From: Zygnema circumcarinatum
Lineage: Eukaryota > Streptophyta > Zygnematophyceae > Zygnematales > Zygnemataceae
Direction: 5' to 3'
DNA: 37,060 bases
Assembly (NCBI GenBank): GCA_037447605.1
Contig: CM074807.1
Coordinates: 4,042,469 to 4,079,528, forward strand
How positions within the stretch are numbered: the first letter of the stretch is position 1; each line of letters starts with the position of its first letter. The notes beneath the pieces were generated by a model that was not told where the DNA came from, did not search any database, and saw only the letters and a program-made list of their open reading frames with translations. The translations under genes and the position numbers were made by a program. Positions 19,788-31,080 of the stretch are shown piece after piece.

Positions 19788-22700
19788 CTTAGTGAGTGAA
19801 TCCAAGAAGGCGCCGGGCCTCACAGGAAGTTCGTCCTTTGCCTTCTTTTTCTGATTCCACATACATTCAAAGCAGAGACCCCCCATGGATGAAACTGAGA
19901 TCAGTCGTCTCATTTTCTCTCTCTCTATCTACTGCATAAACTGTAGAAGAGGATAGACTCAGAGCAAAGATTAAGCCTGAAGGCTAGAAGGAAACGAGGA
20001 AAGGAAACAGAAAAATAACTAGCTGCTCAGTAATGCTAAGGTTCCATCCCAGAAGACAGAGGGAAAATGAACCATACCTTGTGCCTCTTCTCTTTTTGCT
20101 CTCCCTCTTCCACCTTCATTTCTTCAGCTTCGAGCTTCACTTCCTCAACTGGGAGATCTTTCCCATCAGCTTCTCCCATAAAAACCTCCGAAATTCGCAA
20201 GTGAAGATTTGGACGGCTCATAGCCATCAGGTCAGCCATCAAATTCACCTGGAAATGAGGGAGAAGAAGCGAGAGGGAGGGAGGGGGGGAGGAAGAGAGA
20301 GGGGGTAAGGGAGGGAGGGAGGGGGAGGGAGACATAACGTCATGTAGCAGAAAAATGGGACAAGGTCTACACAGCATCCCCAGTTTCAGTCCTATGAAAG
20401 ACACATATATTATGTTCAACCTTTTGACAGGCCTATGTTGTTTGAGATGATGGATGGATTGCCGAACGCTCAAAAAGGAAGGAACGAAGATGGGGATCAA
20501 TGGGAGACTGGAAAAATGGGAGAGCACGAGAGGGGGAGATGGACACAAAATGGGGCTGCAAAATGGAGGAAAAAGGACAGGTCGCAAGACGGAAATGAAT
20601 GGAGAATGTGAGACTAAGTGACATGGAGGGCGACAAGGGGAAGGTACGGAAAGGGAGAGAAAACACACATGCTTCCGCGGCACATTACGGAACTTCCGTG
20701 TATCGTTCCGGGGATCCAAAACTCCACCTGCCATGAAGCTGCGAGCTTCCTCCCTTACAATTACAAGGCGGGCCAACAGCTGTCTGTCTCGTACACTGCG
20801 CTCCTCCTCCATAGCCTACATGGGACGAAGAGAGGGATGGAAACAGGAGAGAAAGATGAAGAGAGCGGGAGAGAGTCAAAGATAGCCTACATGGGACGAA
20901 GAGAGGGATGGAAACAGGAGAGAAAGATGGAGAGAGCGGGAGAGAGTCAAAGATAGCCTACATGGGACGAAGAGAGGGATGGAAACAGGAGAGAAAGATG
21001 GAGAGAGCGGGAGAGAGTCAAAGATAGCCTACATGGGACGAAGAGAGGGATGGAAACAGGAGAGAAAGAGAGAGCGGGAGAGAGTGGAGAGAGATGGAAA
21101 CAGGAGAGAAAGATGGAGAGAGCGGGAGAGAGTCAAAGATAGCCTACATGGGACGAAGAGAGGGATGGAAACAGGAGAGAAAGATGGAGAGAGCGGGAGA
21201 GAGTCAAAGATAGCCTACATGGGACGAAGAGAGGGATGGAAACAGGAGAGAAAGATGGAGAGAGCGGGAGAGAGTCAAAGATAGCCTACATGGGACGAAG
21301 AGAGGGATGGAAACAGGAGAGAAAGATGGAGAGAGCGGGAGAGAGTCAAAGATAGCCTACATGGGACGAAGAGAGGGATGGAAACAGGAGAGAAAGATGG
21401 AGAGAGCGGGAGAGAGTCAAAGATAGCCTACATGGGACGAAGAGAGGGATGGAAACAGGAGAGAAAGATGGAGAGAGCGGGAGAGAGTCAAAGATAGCCT
21501 ACATGGGACGAAGAGAGGGATGGAAACAGGAGAGAAAGATGGAGAGAGCGGGAGAGAGTCAAAGATAGCCTACATGGGACGAAGAGAGGGATGGAAACAG
21601 GAGAGAAAGATGGAGAGAGCGGGAGAGAGTCAAAGATAGCCTACATGGGACGAAGAGAGGGATGGAAACAGGAGAGAAAGATGGAGAGAGCGGGAGAGAG
21701 TCAAAGATAGCCTACATGGGACGAAGAGAGGGATGGAAACAGGAGAGAAAGATGGAGAGAGCGGGAGAGAGTCAAAGATAGCCTACATGGGACGAAGAGA
21801 GGGATGGAAACAGGAGAGAAAGATGGAGAGAGCGGGAGAGAGTCAAAGATAGCCTACATGGAACGAAGAGAGGGATGGAAACAGGAGAGAAAGATGGAGA
21901 GAGCGGGAGAGAGTCAAAGATAGCCTACATGGGACGAAGAGAGGGATGGAAACAGGAGAGAAAGATGGAGAGTGCGGGAGAACAGGAGAGGAGAGGGATG
22001 GAAACAGGAGAGAAAGATGGAGAGAGCGGGAGAGAGTCAAAGATAGCCTACATGGGACGAAGAGAGCGGGAGAGAGTCAAAGATAGCCTACATGGGACGA
22101 AGAGAGGGATGGAAACAGGAGAGAAAGATGGAGAGAGCGGGAGAGAGTCAAAGATAGCCTACATGGGACGAAGAGAGGGATGGAAACAGGAGAGAAAGAT
22201 GGAGAGAGCGGGAGAGAGTCAAAGATAGCCTACATGGGACGAAGAGAGGGATGGAAACAGGAGAGAAAGATGGAGAGAGCGGGAGAGAGTCAAAGATAGC
22301 CTACATGGGACGAAGAGAGGGATGGAAACAGGAGAAGAAGATGGAGAGAGCGGGAGAGAGTCAAAGATAGCCTACATGGGACGAAGAGAGGGATGGAAAC
22401 AGGAGAAGAAGATGGAGAGAGCGGGAGAGAGTCAAAGATAGCCTACATGGGACGAAGAGAGGGATGGAAACAGGAGAAGAAGATGGAGAAAGCGGGAGAG
22501 AGTCAAAGATAGCCTACATGGGACGACGAGGGATGGAAACAGGAGTAGAAGATGGAGAGAGCGGGAGAGAGTCAAAGAAATGGAGGAAAAGCAGAAGAAG
22601 CAAGTTTCTCATTTCCCTTTGATCCACTTGTCTACATCAAACAAGGATTTTTGTGACTCACCTGAATGAGGTCGTCCGATTGCTGAATTATTTCGTCAAG

Positions 22701-24844
22701 GCTGCTGCCCGGAACCTCCAAATTTGCGCCCGTCACGGTATCAAAAACTCCGCCCCCACAAATTGCGCGTCTCAAAATTTCTTGCCGATTTTTTTTTGAG
22801 TCCGTGATTGTCAAAAGGCTCACTACGCGCACCTGGCCACCATTCTTAAGTCATAAACTCTGCATTTGAATTGAAGGCCCTAAAAACCTGAAACTCAAAG
22901 AGTCCTGAAATCCTGAATTTCCTGAAGCCTAGGAAATTTTGAAAAGTAAAGGACCATTGACTGGCAGGTAAAAATGGCGAAGACCTTATGAAACTCAAGA
23001 AAATTGACACTTGCATGCGTGCGAACCTTTTCACTTAAAGAAAGATAGGGCAAACGAAGAAACTCTTGTTTTTTTCCGAATTGGCACAACTTGTTTGTCA
23101 GAATCACCAACATTAGATTCCACGAGATTAGATTTTTCTAAAAGGCGCACCTGAGGAGGAAATTGATTTGCCAACTGCGCCAACACCTCTGCCTTTACCG
23201 TCTCCAAAATCTCCTTACGCTGCACAAAATTGCAAGAGGTAAACATCAGCAAAAGAAAACGGAAAGAAGTAAGCAAATGAAACGTCTTAATGTCCTTACC
23301 TGCTCATCCTTTTCTGAATCCCTTAGCTCCACGTCAATAGCCATCAAGAAAGTCCTGTCGAGCCTCTCCAGATGCTTCTTCACTGCCACCTTAACACTGT
23401 ACAGAAGTGCTTCCTTTTCATCCATGCCGTCGTCCTCCTGCATCTCCTCCATCTGAAGCCGCACAAATTGTTGAAAGCTTGAATTGAGAGGAGAGAGGAC
23501 GAAAGAAAGAGAATGGGGAGGAAAAGGGGAGGGGAAGAGGGCAGGCAGAAGAATAGGAGAGGGAAAGAGGGAGAGGAAGGAATGAGGGAGGATAGGAAAG
23601 GAGAGCAGGGCAGGAGGATAGGAGACGAGAGGAAGGGAGAGGAGAATGGTAAAGGAGGAAAAGGAAGGACCGGAGAGGAAGGAGGTAGGAGAGGAAAGGG
23701 AAGCGATAGGAATGAATTTGAAAGGGAAGGGAAAGGAAAGGGGAAAAGAAAAGGGGAAAGGTAAGAGGGGAGGAAAGAGAGCACATAAATGTTAGGGAAT
23801 GGAGCAACCAACTATATCACCCAGTTGTTGTAAGCTTTCTAAGGTTGGAGTTAAAATAACTGGAGCGCTTTCTCCATTTGCAAGTTGATTGATCATAGGT
23901 ATGATTGCAGAGGATGAATATTGCCAACAAATGAAAGTTTGAGGTGGTTAAAAAAACAGTCGAGGTGAGTGTTTAAAGGTGTACTAGCACGTTAGGTGTC
24001 TGGCATGAGAAGTTGTGACCGATTATGCCAACTCATTGCTGTGGATGTGGGAGCTGGCCCCTTGGTGACGCATGTGCCTGTAACACACGGGAATGTGCTC
24101 ATATAACAATGTTCCATAATTCATGGAGCATTGTTATGTTCCTTGTTGTTATGTTCCTCCGAACTGGAAGTGCCCACACACAGATTGTTGAATACAGTAC
24201 ATGACGAAAAGAAGTGGTTTGTTTCAGTACTCCCCTTCGTGCAGGCCAACACAATAGAAGTGAATGTGTAATATGCGGAAAAGGGGCGGATCATGGCATT
24301 AGCGTATGGTCATAAGAAAGAGTAAGGTGTTCGTGTTTTTTCCCCATTCTCATGTTGGAAATGGACTCACTTTGTCAGCCATGGTTTTGAGAACTTCATT
24401 GACATCATCTCTGCCGCGCAAAAAAGCGACAAAAGGAAGCAGCTCAGGGTGCTCTTCTGCGAGAGACTCCGGAGTCATCTTGCTGGCAGAGCAGCAGCAT
24501 CCATGCCTGCTCCCTCGCCTCCCTCTCCCCCTCTCTCTTCTCCCGCTGCTTGGCAATCTCCTCGCGGCTTCAATACTGAACGCTCCAAGCGCATCAAAAA
24601 ATCCCCTGGAGTTTTTAGCCTCACTAGAACATACGACAAAGTGATCATATAGACGAAATCTAGTGAGAATCTCCACTCTGTCATAAGCTTTAGGGCAAAA
24701 GTGCGGAGATTTGCAGCTGGTTTTCGGGTAATTGATTGGCCTGCCGCTGCTGCAAGCAATCTCACGAACATTAGAAAAGGATAAAGGAAAAAAGTGGCAT
24801 GAGATACGGTCGGCAGGCAGCCTTGGATAGCTGCAGGAAGCCAT
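19788..24844 (-). CDS. Unidentified, probably plastid-targeted helical protein, at least 7 exons
   Basis: I do not recognise the family with certainty. Minus-strand exons are 24844-24371, 23452-23300, 23219-23151, 22832-22662, 20815 to about 20684 (donor uncertain), 20248-20078 and 19850-19788. Phases are all 0, for roughly 410 residues. The last exon or exons to about 19420 are unresolved. The start is in GCCATGG. The first ~120 residues are Ser/Arg-rich and low in acids, like a transit peptide, ending near CCCSASKMTPESLAEEHPEL. The mature part is helical and charged: FLRGRDDVNEVLKTMADK, AVKKHLERLDRTFLMAIDVE, RKEILETVKAEVLAQLANQF, LLARLVIVREEARSFMAGG. A repeat in the fourth intron interferes with clean modelling. 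It lies head-to-head with KAS I across a 765-bp spacer, suggesting co-regulation. Other plastid or mitochondrial helical proteins remain possible. Confidence 0.6.
20814..22578. repeat. 71-bp minisatellite, 24 units, within an intron of the minus-strand gene
   Basis: Copies of GCCTACATGGGACGAAGAGA start at 20814, 20885, 20956, 21027, then every 71 bp from 21142 to 21923, then 22046, 22086, and every 71 bp from 22157 to about 22512. That makes 24 copies, with two short irregular joints. Units are nearly identical except for a GAGAAGAAGATGG variant in the last few units. In gene (minus) sense each unit is pyrimidine-rich and ends CCATGTAG/GCTAT, which equals the 3' splice site of the exon starting at 20815. 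It is not a CRISPR array: units abut with no unique spacers. Confidence 0.95.
23480..23790. repeat. G/A-rich tract in intron 1 of the minus-strand unknown gene
   Basis: About 310 bp of irregular GGAGAGGAAAG-type purine repeat lie just inside the 3' part of the intron 23453-24370. In transcript sense this is a C/T-rich run leading towards the acceptor before 23452. Confidence 0.85.
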
Positions 24845-25181
24845 GGCAGGAGTGATAGGAGACTTATGCAAAGCTTCAGACTTCAAGAGCACCAAGGCTT
24901 CCCATGTAATTCAGCGTGCAACATTACGGTCCTGCAGCTGTGGAAATTTGGTGATACTGAACTGTAAACTGGTTCGCCGTTACATAAATCACAAGTACGG
25001 CATAATGGAACAAAAACAGAACGGGCAAACTCTTGAATACATGTATATGTACGCCATTAATAAGACAAGGTACAGTACGGTCATACATGGCAACGTGGCG
25101 CCACGTGTCAATCCAAGCGGGCAATCCGCTCCTCCAACGGTCCAACCAGTCCCCTACGGGACGGGCCCGATGATCCGGCCA

Positions 25182-25200
25182 CGTGGTAGAAACCCATTGG
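25182..25200 (-). promoter_or_regulatory. ERSE-type site CCAAT-N9-CCACG (minus strand)
   Basis: The plus strand reads CGTGG (25182-25186), 9 nt, ATTGG (25196-25200), the exact inverse of CCAAT-N9-CCACG. The CGTGG overlaps a full CACGTGG G-box. Confidence 0.5.
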
Positions 25201-25440
25201 AGAATACGTTTTTTACACGCTTCTTAAGCTTCGGTCATTAGTCTGTTTCTGGATCCCGTTTTTGCCCCCCCGCCAATCATATGTGACCATGGGTGGTCCC
25301 TGGCTAATCACCGTGCGTCACGTGGTCCGCTTTATGTTGGAAATTGCGTTCTGGATATTGACTGACATAGAAATGAAGTGACGTGACAGTCGAACTTGGA
25401 GGGCTCGCTTTCCCCTTGGAAACCTTATAGCGAGTATTTG

Positions 25441-25494
25441 CCAATGGTTTACTGCCACGTGTACGTACTTGTACACGTGGCGAGTCATGATTGG
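25441..25494. promoter_or_regulatory. 54-bp perfect mirror-paired ERSE-type element upstream of KAS I
   Basis: CCAAT (25441-25445), N9, CCACG (25455-25459) is followed by its inverse CGTGG (25476-25480), N9, ATTGG (25490-25494). The inner arms GCCACGTGTAC and GTACACGTGGC are perfect 11-bp inverted repeats around GTACTT. Both halves match the ERSE consensus exactly. The element ends 116 bp before the KAS I ATG. It has the same size and geometry as the OSB element at 16563-16616. Confidence 0.65.
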
Positions 25495-25609
25495 AGGTGT
25501 TCCACTATGGCTGTCAATGGAAGGAAGGCCCTTTCTTGAACAGGCCCTGCAACAGCTACTCTTATTTTGAGCCCTTTCAGTGCAAGGCAGCAGGAGAGGA
25601 GAGTAAGCC

Positions 25610-28600
25610 ATGGCTGCCGCCCTTGCAGCTGCCCCTGCGACAGGGACGCCTTCCCTGCTTCTTGGACAGCGCTGGAAGGCGGGACAGAGCGAGGGGCGGG
25701 CAGCTTCGTTATGGCTTCCTCAGAGTTTATCAACCTCCGCAGGTGCTCAGCTGCAATGTTTACTGTACAGACGTTGGAGCTGGCGCCAGCGCCGCATTTG
25801 AATGTTTCATGGTTCGGCTTATATTTTTATGGAGTGTGAATGCGGCGTGAGGATGCTAGTGATCAATAAAATTCTTGGAGACGCATATTTTGACTGCTTG
25901 GTTAGATTTTCTGGCAGAAGGAGCGAAAGGAATGAAGAGAAGCGTTATCATGTGAACTGCGTTTTCCGTAATCATTAGTACCTCATGTATCCATCCCTCA
26001 TCAGGTGCTGTTGCCTTAGAGAGTTTTCAGGTGGCGCCTCAACTGATTCTGGTTGGTTTGTTTCTTCTTACAGTTCCGAAAAGGGCGGGAGGAGCTCTCT
26101 GCGCTCAGGCAGCCCTGACAACTTCTGCTCCGAAGAGAGAAACTGATCCGAAAAAGCGTGTTGTCATTACTGGGATGGGATGTGTCTCCGTTTTTGGCAA
26201 TGATGTCGACACATTTTATGATAGTCTGCTAGAAGGAAAGAGCGGAGTCGACATTATTGACCGCTTTGATACTTCGGCTCTTCCCACCAAATTTGCAGCG
26301 CAGATTCGAAATTTCTCTAACGACGGACTGATTGATGGAAAGAATGATAGAAGAATGGATGACTGTCTTCGATACGCTATAGTGGGAGGAAAGAAAGCTC
26401 TGAATCATGCAGGCCTGGATGCAGAGGGATTAAAGAAGGTGATGGAACTTCTTTTGCAGCTTTATTCACGAAGGCTGCAGTGTGTTTTGTCCATATGTCT
26501 GCTTTCTTTATGCTAAGCGAAAGTGAAGTATTGATGGCTTTTCATGTTCAAGAGTGTTGATCTGAGTTGAGTTCGGGTTGAGTTTGAGCTCATAAAGCTT
26601 TGAGTTTCTAAGTTTGTCTTTCTTAGTTTTTTCTTTCTACATAAAAGTTCTTTCCCTTTTTTACTTGCTCTTTCCAGTCAGTACAGTTGTCCGCCTTAGC
26701 CCCATTGAAATGTACACTTGAATGGGATCTATGATATTTGAATGGCTCAATCCTTAATCTTGAGGGCAAGGATTTAGGCAGATGCCCCAATAGAGTACCA
26801 AGAAAAGGAAAGCTTTCTTATAATTAAAAAAAAAGAAAAAAGAGAATCTTGTTGACATGTGAATGCTTGAATACTGTTAATTCAGTCTATTCTTGAAGTC
26901 TTGTCTAAATGTCGAGAACTTTCCTTGTAAATTATAATTCAAGTGTTGTTGAGAGTTTCCCGCGGCGTCAGACTCTCCCTTCGCATGATTTGCTTCCTGC
27001 AGATGTTGTCGGAAGTTTCTGTTTTAATTTGTTATTGAACACTTTGTTTGACTGATTAATGCGTTTCTCGTGCAGGTTGACAAGGAGAAAATTGGAGTGC
27101 TCATTGGTTCAGGAATGGGTGGAATCACCATTTTTGCAGACGGAGTGCAGAATCTCCTTGAGAAAGGTTATAAGCGAGTTAGCCCTTTCTTTATTCCATA
27201 CGCAATTACAAACATGGGCAGTGCTCTTCTAGCAATTGAGCTCGGCCTTATGGGACCCAGCTACTCTATCTCCACAGCCTGTGCTACTTCAAATTACTGC
27301 TTTTATGCTGCAGCTAATCACATTCGCAGGTGAATGCTTACTCACTCTCGCAAGTATCGGCTCAATTTTGTTTGATTTGAGTCACCTTTCACTTGTTCTC
27401 ATGATGCTGAAATAGGGAGAACTACCAACTGGGAAGGAGGAGATTGGCAGATGTTTCAAATCCGTGGACGTTGCACAAGCATTATTTAGGGTGGAAGTTA
27501 GTACCGTGTAGCGCTGTTTTCAGGAATCTTTTGGCCTACGTGGCACGGTCGTAATCATCCAAACGAAACAGTTTTGTAGGAAACCTGTGACATAATGGCT
27601 ATTAGCATTTCACCTGTAAGGAGATTGTCCGCAGATACAGGCCTCCGAGACGGCTTTGGGCAATGATAAATGACTAGAGAGACTTAAGAGCATTATTTGT
27701 TGAAGTAAGGGGTCCAACATGAATCAGCTTTCAGCATTTTTTTGCAAAAATATCTAAGATACTGAAAACAATTATAGCAGTCAGGATGTTTTTACAGCAT
27801 CCCAGCTGTCTTGAAGACCTTGAAAAAGTGGTTAACTTCCCTAAACTCCATGTATCCTAAAAGCTCTGAAAGTAAACTCATGTTGGTGCTATGTGCTAAT
27901 ATGTAGGGGTGAAGCGGATATCATTGTCGCTGGAGGGACGGAGGCCGCAATTATACCTATTGGACTGGGTGGCTTCATTGCCTGTCGAGCACTCTCAACC
28001 AGAAATGACGATCCCAAGACTGCTTCTCGGCCCTGGGACAAGGAGAGAGAAGGGTTCGTCATGGGTGAAGGAGCTGGGGTCTTGGTATGTTTCCTCTCTC
28101 TTTCCCATACTCTCTGTCTCTCCCTTTTTCCCCCTCCTGCTCCCGCCTCTCTCTCCCCCCTCCCCGTCTCCCACCTATAATCTACGTTTCCCCCCCCCCT
28201 CTCTCTCTCTCCTCCTCTCTCTCTCCCTCTGCTCGTCATGCTTGTTAGCTAAAGCAACTTGATTCAACATCACCTGAACAGAACTTGAACGTCGTAATTT
28301 CCAAAGGGCTCAAAATGCGTATCCTATGCGCAGAAAGTATTCATTTTTTGAGTTCCTTTCGTTGTTTTGCAGGTTATGGAGAGTTTGGAAAGCGCACAGC
28401 GTCGAGGGGTCCCCATCATTGCGGAGTATTTGGGAGGAGCTATCACAAGTGACGCTCATCATATGACAGACCCGCGGCCAGATGGGTATGGGGTTTCCAC
28501 ATGCATCAGACGCTCATTGCAAGATGGCGGCGTCTCTCCAGAGGAGGTAAGTAGTTAACAATTCTGTACGATTTATGTTTACTGCTTCTGTGTTCCCGGC

Positions 28601-29958
28601 TTTTGTTTCTGTGGGTTTTCAGGGCTAGTAGAGTTTCATAGTTTGGAATCTTGTGTGCTTCTGAAGTACTGATCTCTATTTCTCGTAATGTGGCGGGTCT
28701 TCTGTTCCATAGGTGAACTATATCAATGCCCATGCAACATCCACAATTGTCGGGGACTTGGCGGAGGTGAATGCCATCAAGTCAGTCTTTGGAGATTCCA
28801 AAGAAATCAAAATCAACGCTACCAAGGTAGGTGACAACAATCTGTTCAAATGTGAATCGACATAAATGCTTGTTTTCCCATGTTGAGCACTGACTTAGGA
28901 CTCCCTTTATAAGACGAAATTAAAAGGAGAGATAATCTAGGGAAATTGCAATCTTTGTGACGCGTTCTTTAATGTAAGTGCCATATGGCAACTACAACCT
29001 TTCTCTCTCTGTTTCAGTGATTTGTCGTATTGCAGGTGTACTCGGAATGCTAGAATGAATGGAATAAACCAGTAACGTTTACTGATAAACAAAAGATCAG
29101 TTCTAAGTATTGCCATTCTGTTGGATGATGTGGCAGTCGATGATTGGCCATTGTTTGGGCGCTGCGGGTGGCTTGGAGGCTATTGCCACCATTAAGGCCA
29201 TCACTACTGGCTGGGTTCACCCTAGCATCAACCAATTTGTGAGTACTGAAAAGCATTGAAGTACTGAAACGTGAGAGATAAGAGGCACTCAATTGGCTAG
29301 GACATTTTCACATAATAGGAGCAAGCTCTGAAATGCATTCAAAGTAGAGCTTGCACGCGAAGTATTTTGAAGATATTGAACGTGTGTTGGTACTTGGATC
29401 TCCTATTCGCGGCTCGAGGAATTTGATTGAATTTGATTGTGTGAATGAATGAAAACAGAACCCCGAGGAGGCAGTCATATATGATACTGTGCCAAATGTG
29501 AAGAAAGCACACGAAATCCAAGTTGGTAATGTCGCGAAACCGTCCATACTTTTTCCTGTCTACAAAGGCAAACTAGAAAGTTAGTCGAACTTTTTTCTTA
29601 GTCAACTTGGTGTCGAGACTGACTAGCGTAGGCAGAGAGAGAGCGATAGAGAAAGAGAGAGAGAGCAAAAGAGAGTGGAGGAGGGAGGGTGGAATGTCTA
29701 TATTTTCATTTTCCTCAGTCAACCGCATCCCTGCTCAGACATGTTTCTATGTGTCTTCTGCGAATTTGTGGATATTCATAAACCTCATAACTTTGAATTC
29801 TATATGGCTGTTACTCCAGAAACTCATTAGGCTTGTAGGCTTTCTTTATCTGTTTCAACTGTCTCACAACCACCTCCTGAGTTGCTGCAGGCATTTCCAA
29901 CTCCTTTGGATTCGGTGGTCATAACTCCGTTTGTGTTTTCGCGCCCTACGTCGCCTAA
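25610..29958 (+). CDS. KAS1: 3-oxoacyl-[acyl-carrier-protein] synthase I, plastidial
   Basis: KAS I condenses malonyl-ACP with C4-C14 acyl-ACP in plastid fatty-acid synthesis. Exons are 25610-25742, 26074-26438, 27076-27329, 27907-28084, 28373-28546, 28713-28826, 29137-29238, 29459-29525 and 29891-29958, giving 484 aa with closed phases. The exon 1 donor (GTGCTC) is the weakest border. Residues 1 to about 70 form an Ala/Ser/Arg-rich transit peptide, with the mature enzyme starting near [13 protein letters not shown]. The catalytic triad is complete: Cys235 in [13 protein letters not shown], His375 in INAHATST, His411 in [11 protein letters not shown]; Lys406 (INATK) is present. The C-terminal [13 protein letters not shown] motif is intact. 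[13 protein letters not shown] and the C-terminal segment are closer to plant KAS I than KAS II, which I infer from motif memory. It lies divergent to the unknown plastid gene. Confidence 0.9.
28095..28235. repeat. C/T-rich tract in KAS I intron 4
   Basis: The tract is about 140 bp of CTCTCC and C-run pyrimidine repeat just after the donor at 28085. A shorter G/A-rich tract lies in the intron at 29630-29690. Confidence 0.8.
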
Positions 29959-31080
29959 AGTTGTAAGGTCGCTCAATTTTTTCGCGGTCACCAATTATTT
30001 CATAGTCACCTTCAGAATCTTCGCTACATTGCTTTCCTCGGCAACATCGTCAGAGTCTCTTGCGAGGAGCGCATGTGGAGCCGTCAGGAACTCATTTTTG
30101 AGTCTGCTCTTAACAGTTTTGATGTCTTCCTTTTCTCTATAGAAGCTAACGCGCAGGCCTTGCGGAACAGCTCTCCCTCACTCTCTCTGTCTCTCTCCCT
30201 TTCTTCACAGGCACACAGACGCTCCCTCTGTCTGGCTGTCTCTCACTCTCCCCCCTCCCCACTCTCCCCCTTTCTCTCATTCACTTTCTTATTTCACGGA
30301 GCACTACAGTACACGCAGTACTGCCCTTTCCTAGGGTTTGCTTTTGGCACTATGTCAGCTTTTGACTCCCGCAAAGCTCCTTCAGGCGTAGCGTCCTAGT
30401 AATCTCCTCTTCATAGGAGCGTTCTCTAGTTGTATGTGCAGCGTTGTTGCTAGGTGCCAACTTTTCATGTTCAACACAATTGCCATGAGGAGAAAAGGTG
30501 TGAATGAGTCTGTTTTGGTTGTTGTGTTGGTTTGACTGTGCTCTAGTGACATGTAGTTTCAATAAGTAAATTCATGATATTTCCACCACATCTGCTAAGT
30601 AATCTTGACTCTTGCTGGCTTCGGGTTTTAGGGTTTGGAAGGCTTTTTGGGTGCTTGTGTGCTTTGTGGCATGAACATCTCTGTCACTGTTTCAAGCGAA
30701 TGTAAAGTTTCGAACTTCAGGCTGTGACAGAGTGGGCACTCGCTTCATTCTGATTTTGGATACAAGGATTCATACTTACAACGCTGAAGGGCTTCATACT
30801 TAGAAATCATGGACAGACTAAGAATTTGAAATCCAATACAAGTTTTCCTGAGAAATAAGTGGTCACGGCTAAACAAATATTGCTGCCTTTGAAACCATAT
30901 CTAAGGAAAAGCTGTTCGCCTTTGAAGGTTGAATAGCAGAAATGCACTCGAATTCCACTTTTTTTTTTTATTCCTAGCTCACTAGTGAAGGTTGACCTCA
31001 GGACCACAGCCTCGGCTTCAAGACGATGGGGCCACACGCTGAAAGGAAAGCGGCTCAGTTTTTTGCAATAAACCTCATTC
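29959..31080. other. 3' flank of KAS I and spacer
   Basis: The KAS I 3' UTR runs into a C/T-rich tract (30170-30290). Reversed teloboxes (AGGGTTTG) lie near 30334 and 30638. No gene is supported; open frames on both strands lack recognisable motifs or splice partners. Confidence 0.45.

Larger units (their letters stand above)
24845..25609. promoter_or_regulatory. Bidirectional promoter between the unknown plastid gene and KAS I
   Basis: 765 bp separate two divergent ATGs (24844 minus, 25610 plus). It contains five CACGTG G-boxes, at 25102, 25180, 25319, 25456 and 25474. It also holds three perfect CCAAT/CCACG ERSE-type pairs (25182-25200, 25441-25459, 25476-25494) and several GTAC words near 25000-25080. 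The density suggests shared control by bZIP/bHLH and NF-Y factors; that is inference. Confidence 0.6.

Noticed and set aside
20979-22228. Repeat-encoded open frames (GRRE/GWKQE-type peptides)
   Set aside because: They arise from the 71-bp minisatellite; the unit length is not a multiple of three and the peptide has no support.
20814-22578. CRISPR-like array
   Set aside because: Units are contiguous 71-bp tandem copies without unique spacers, inside a plant intron.
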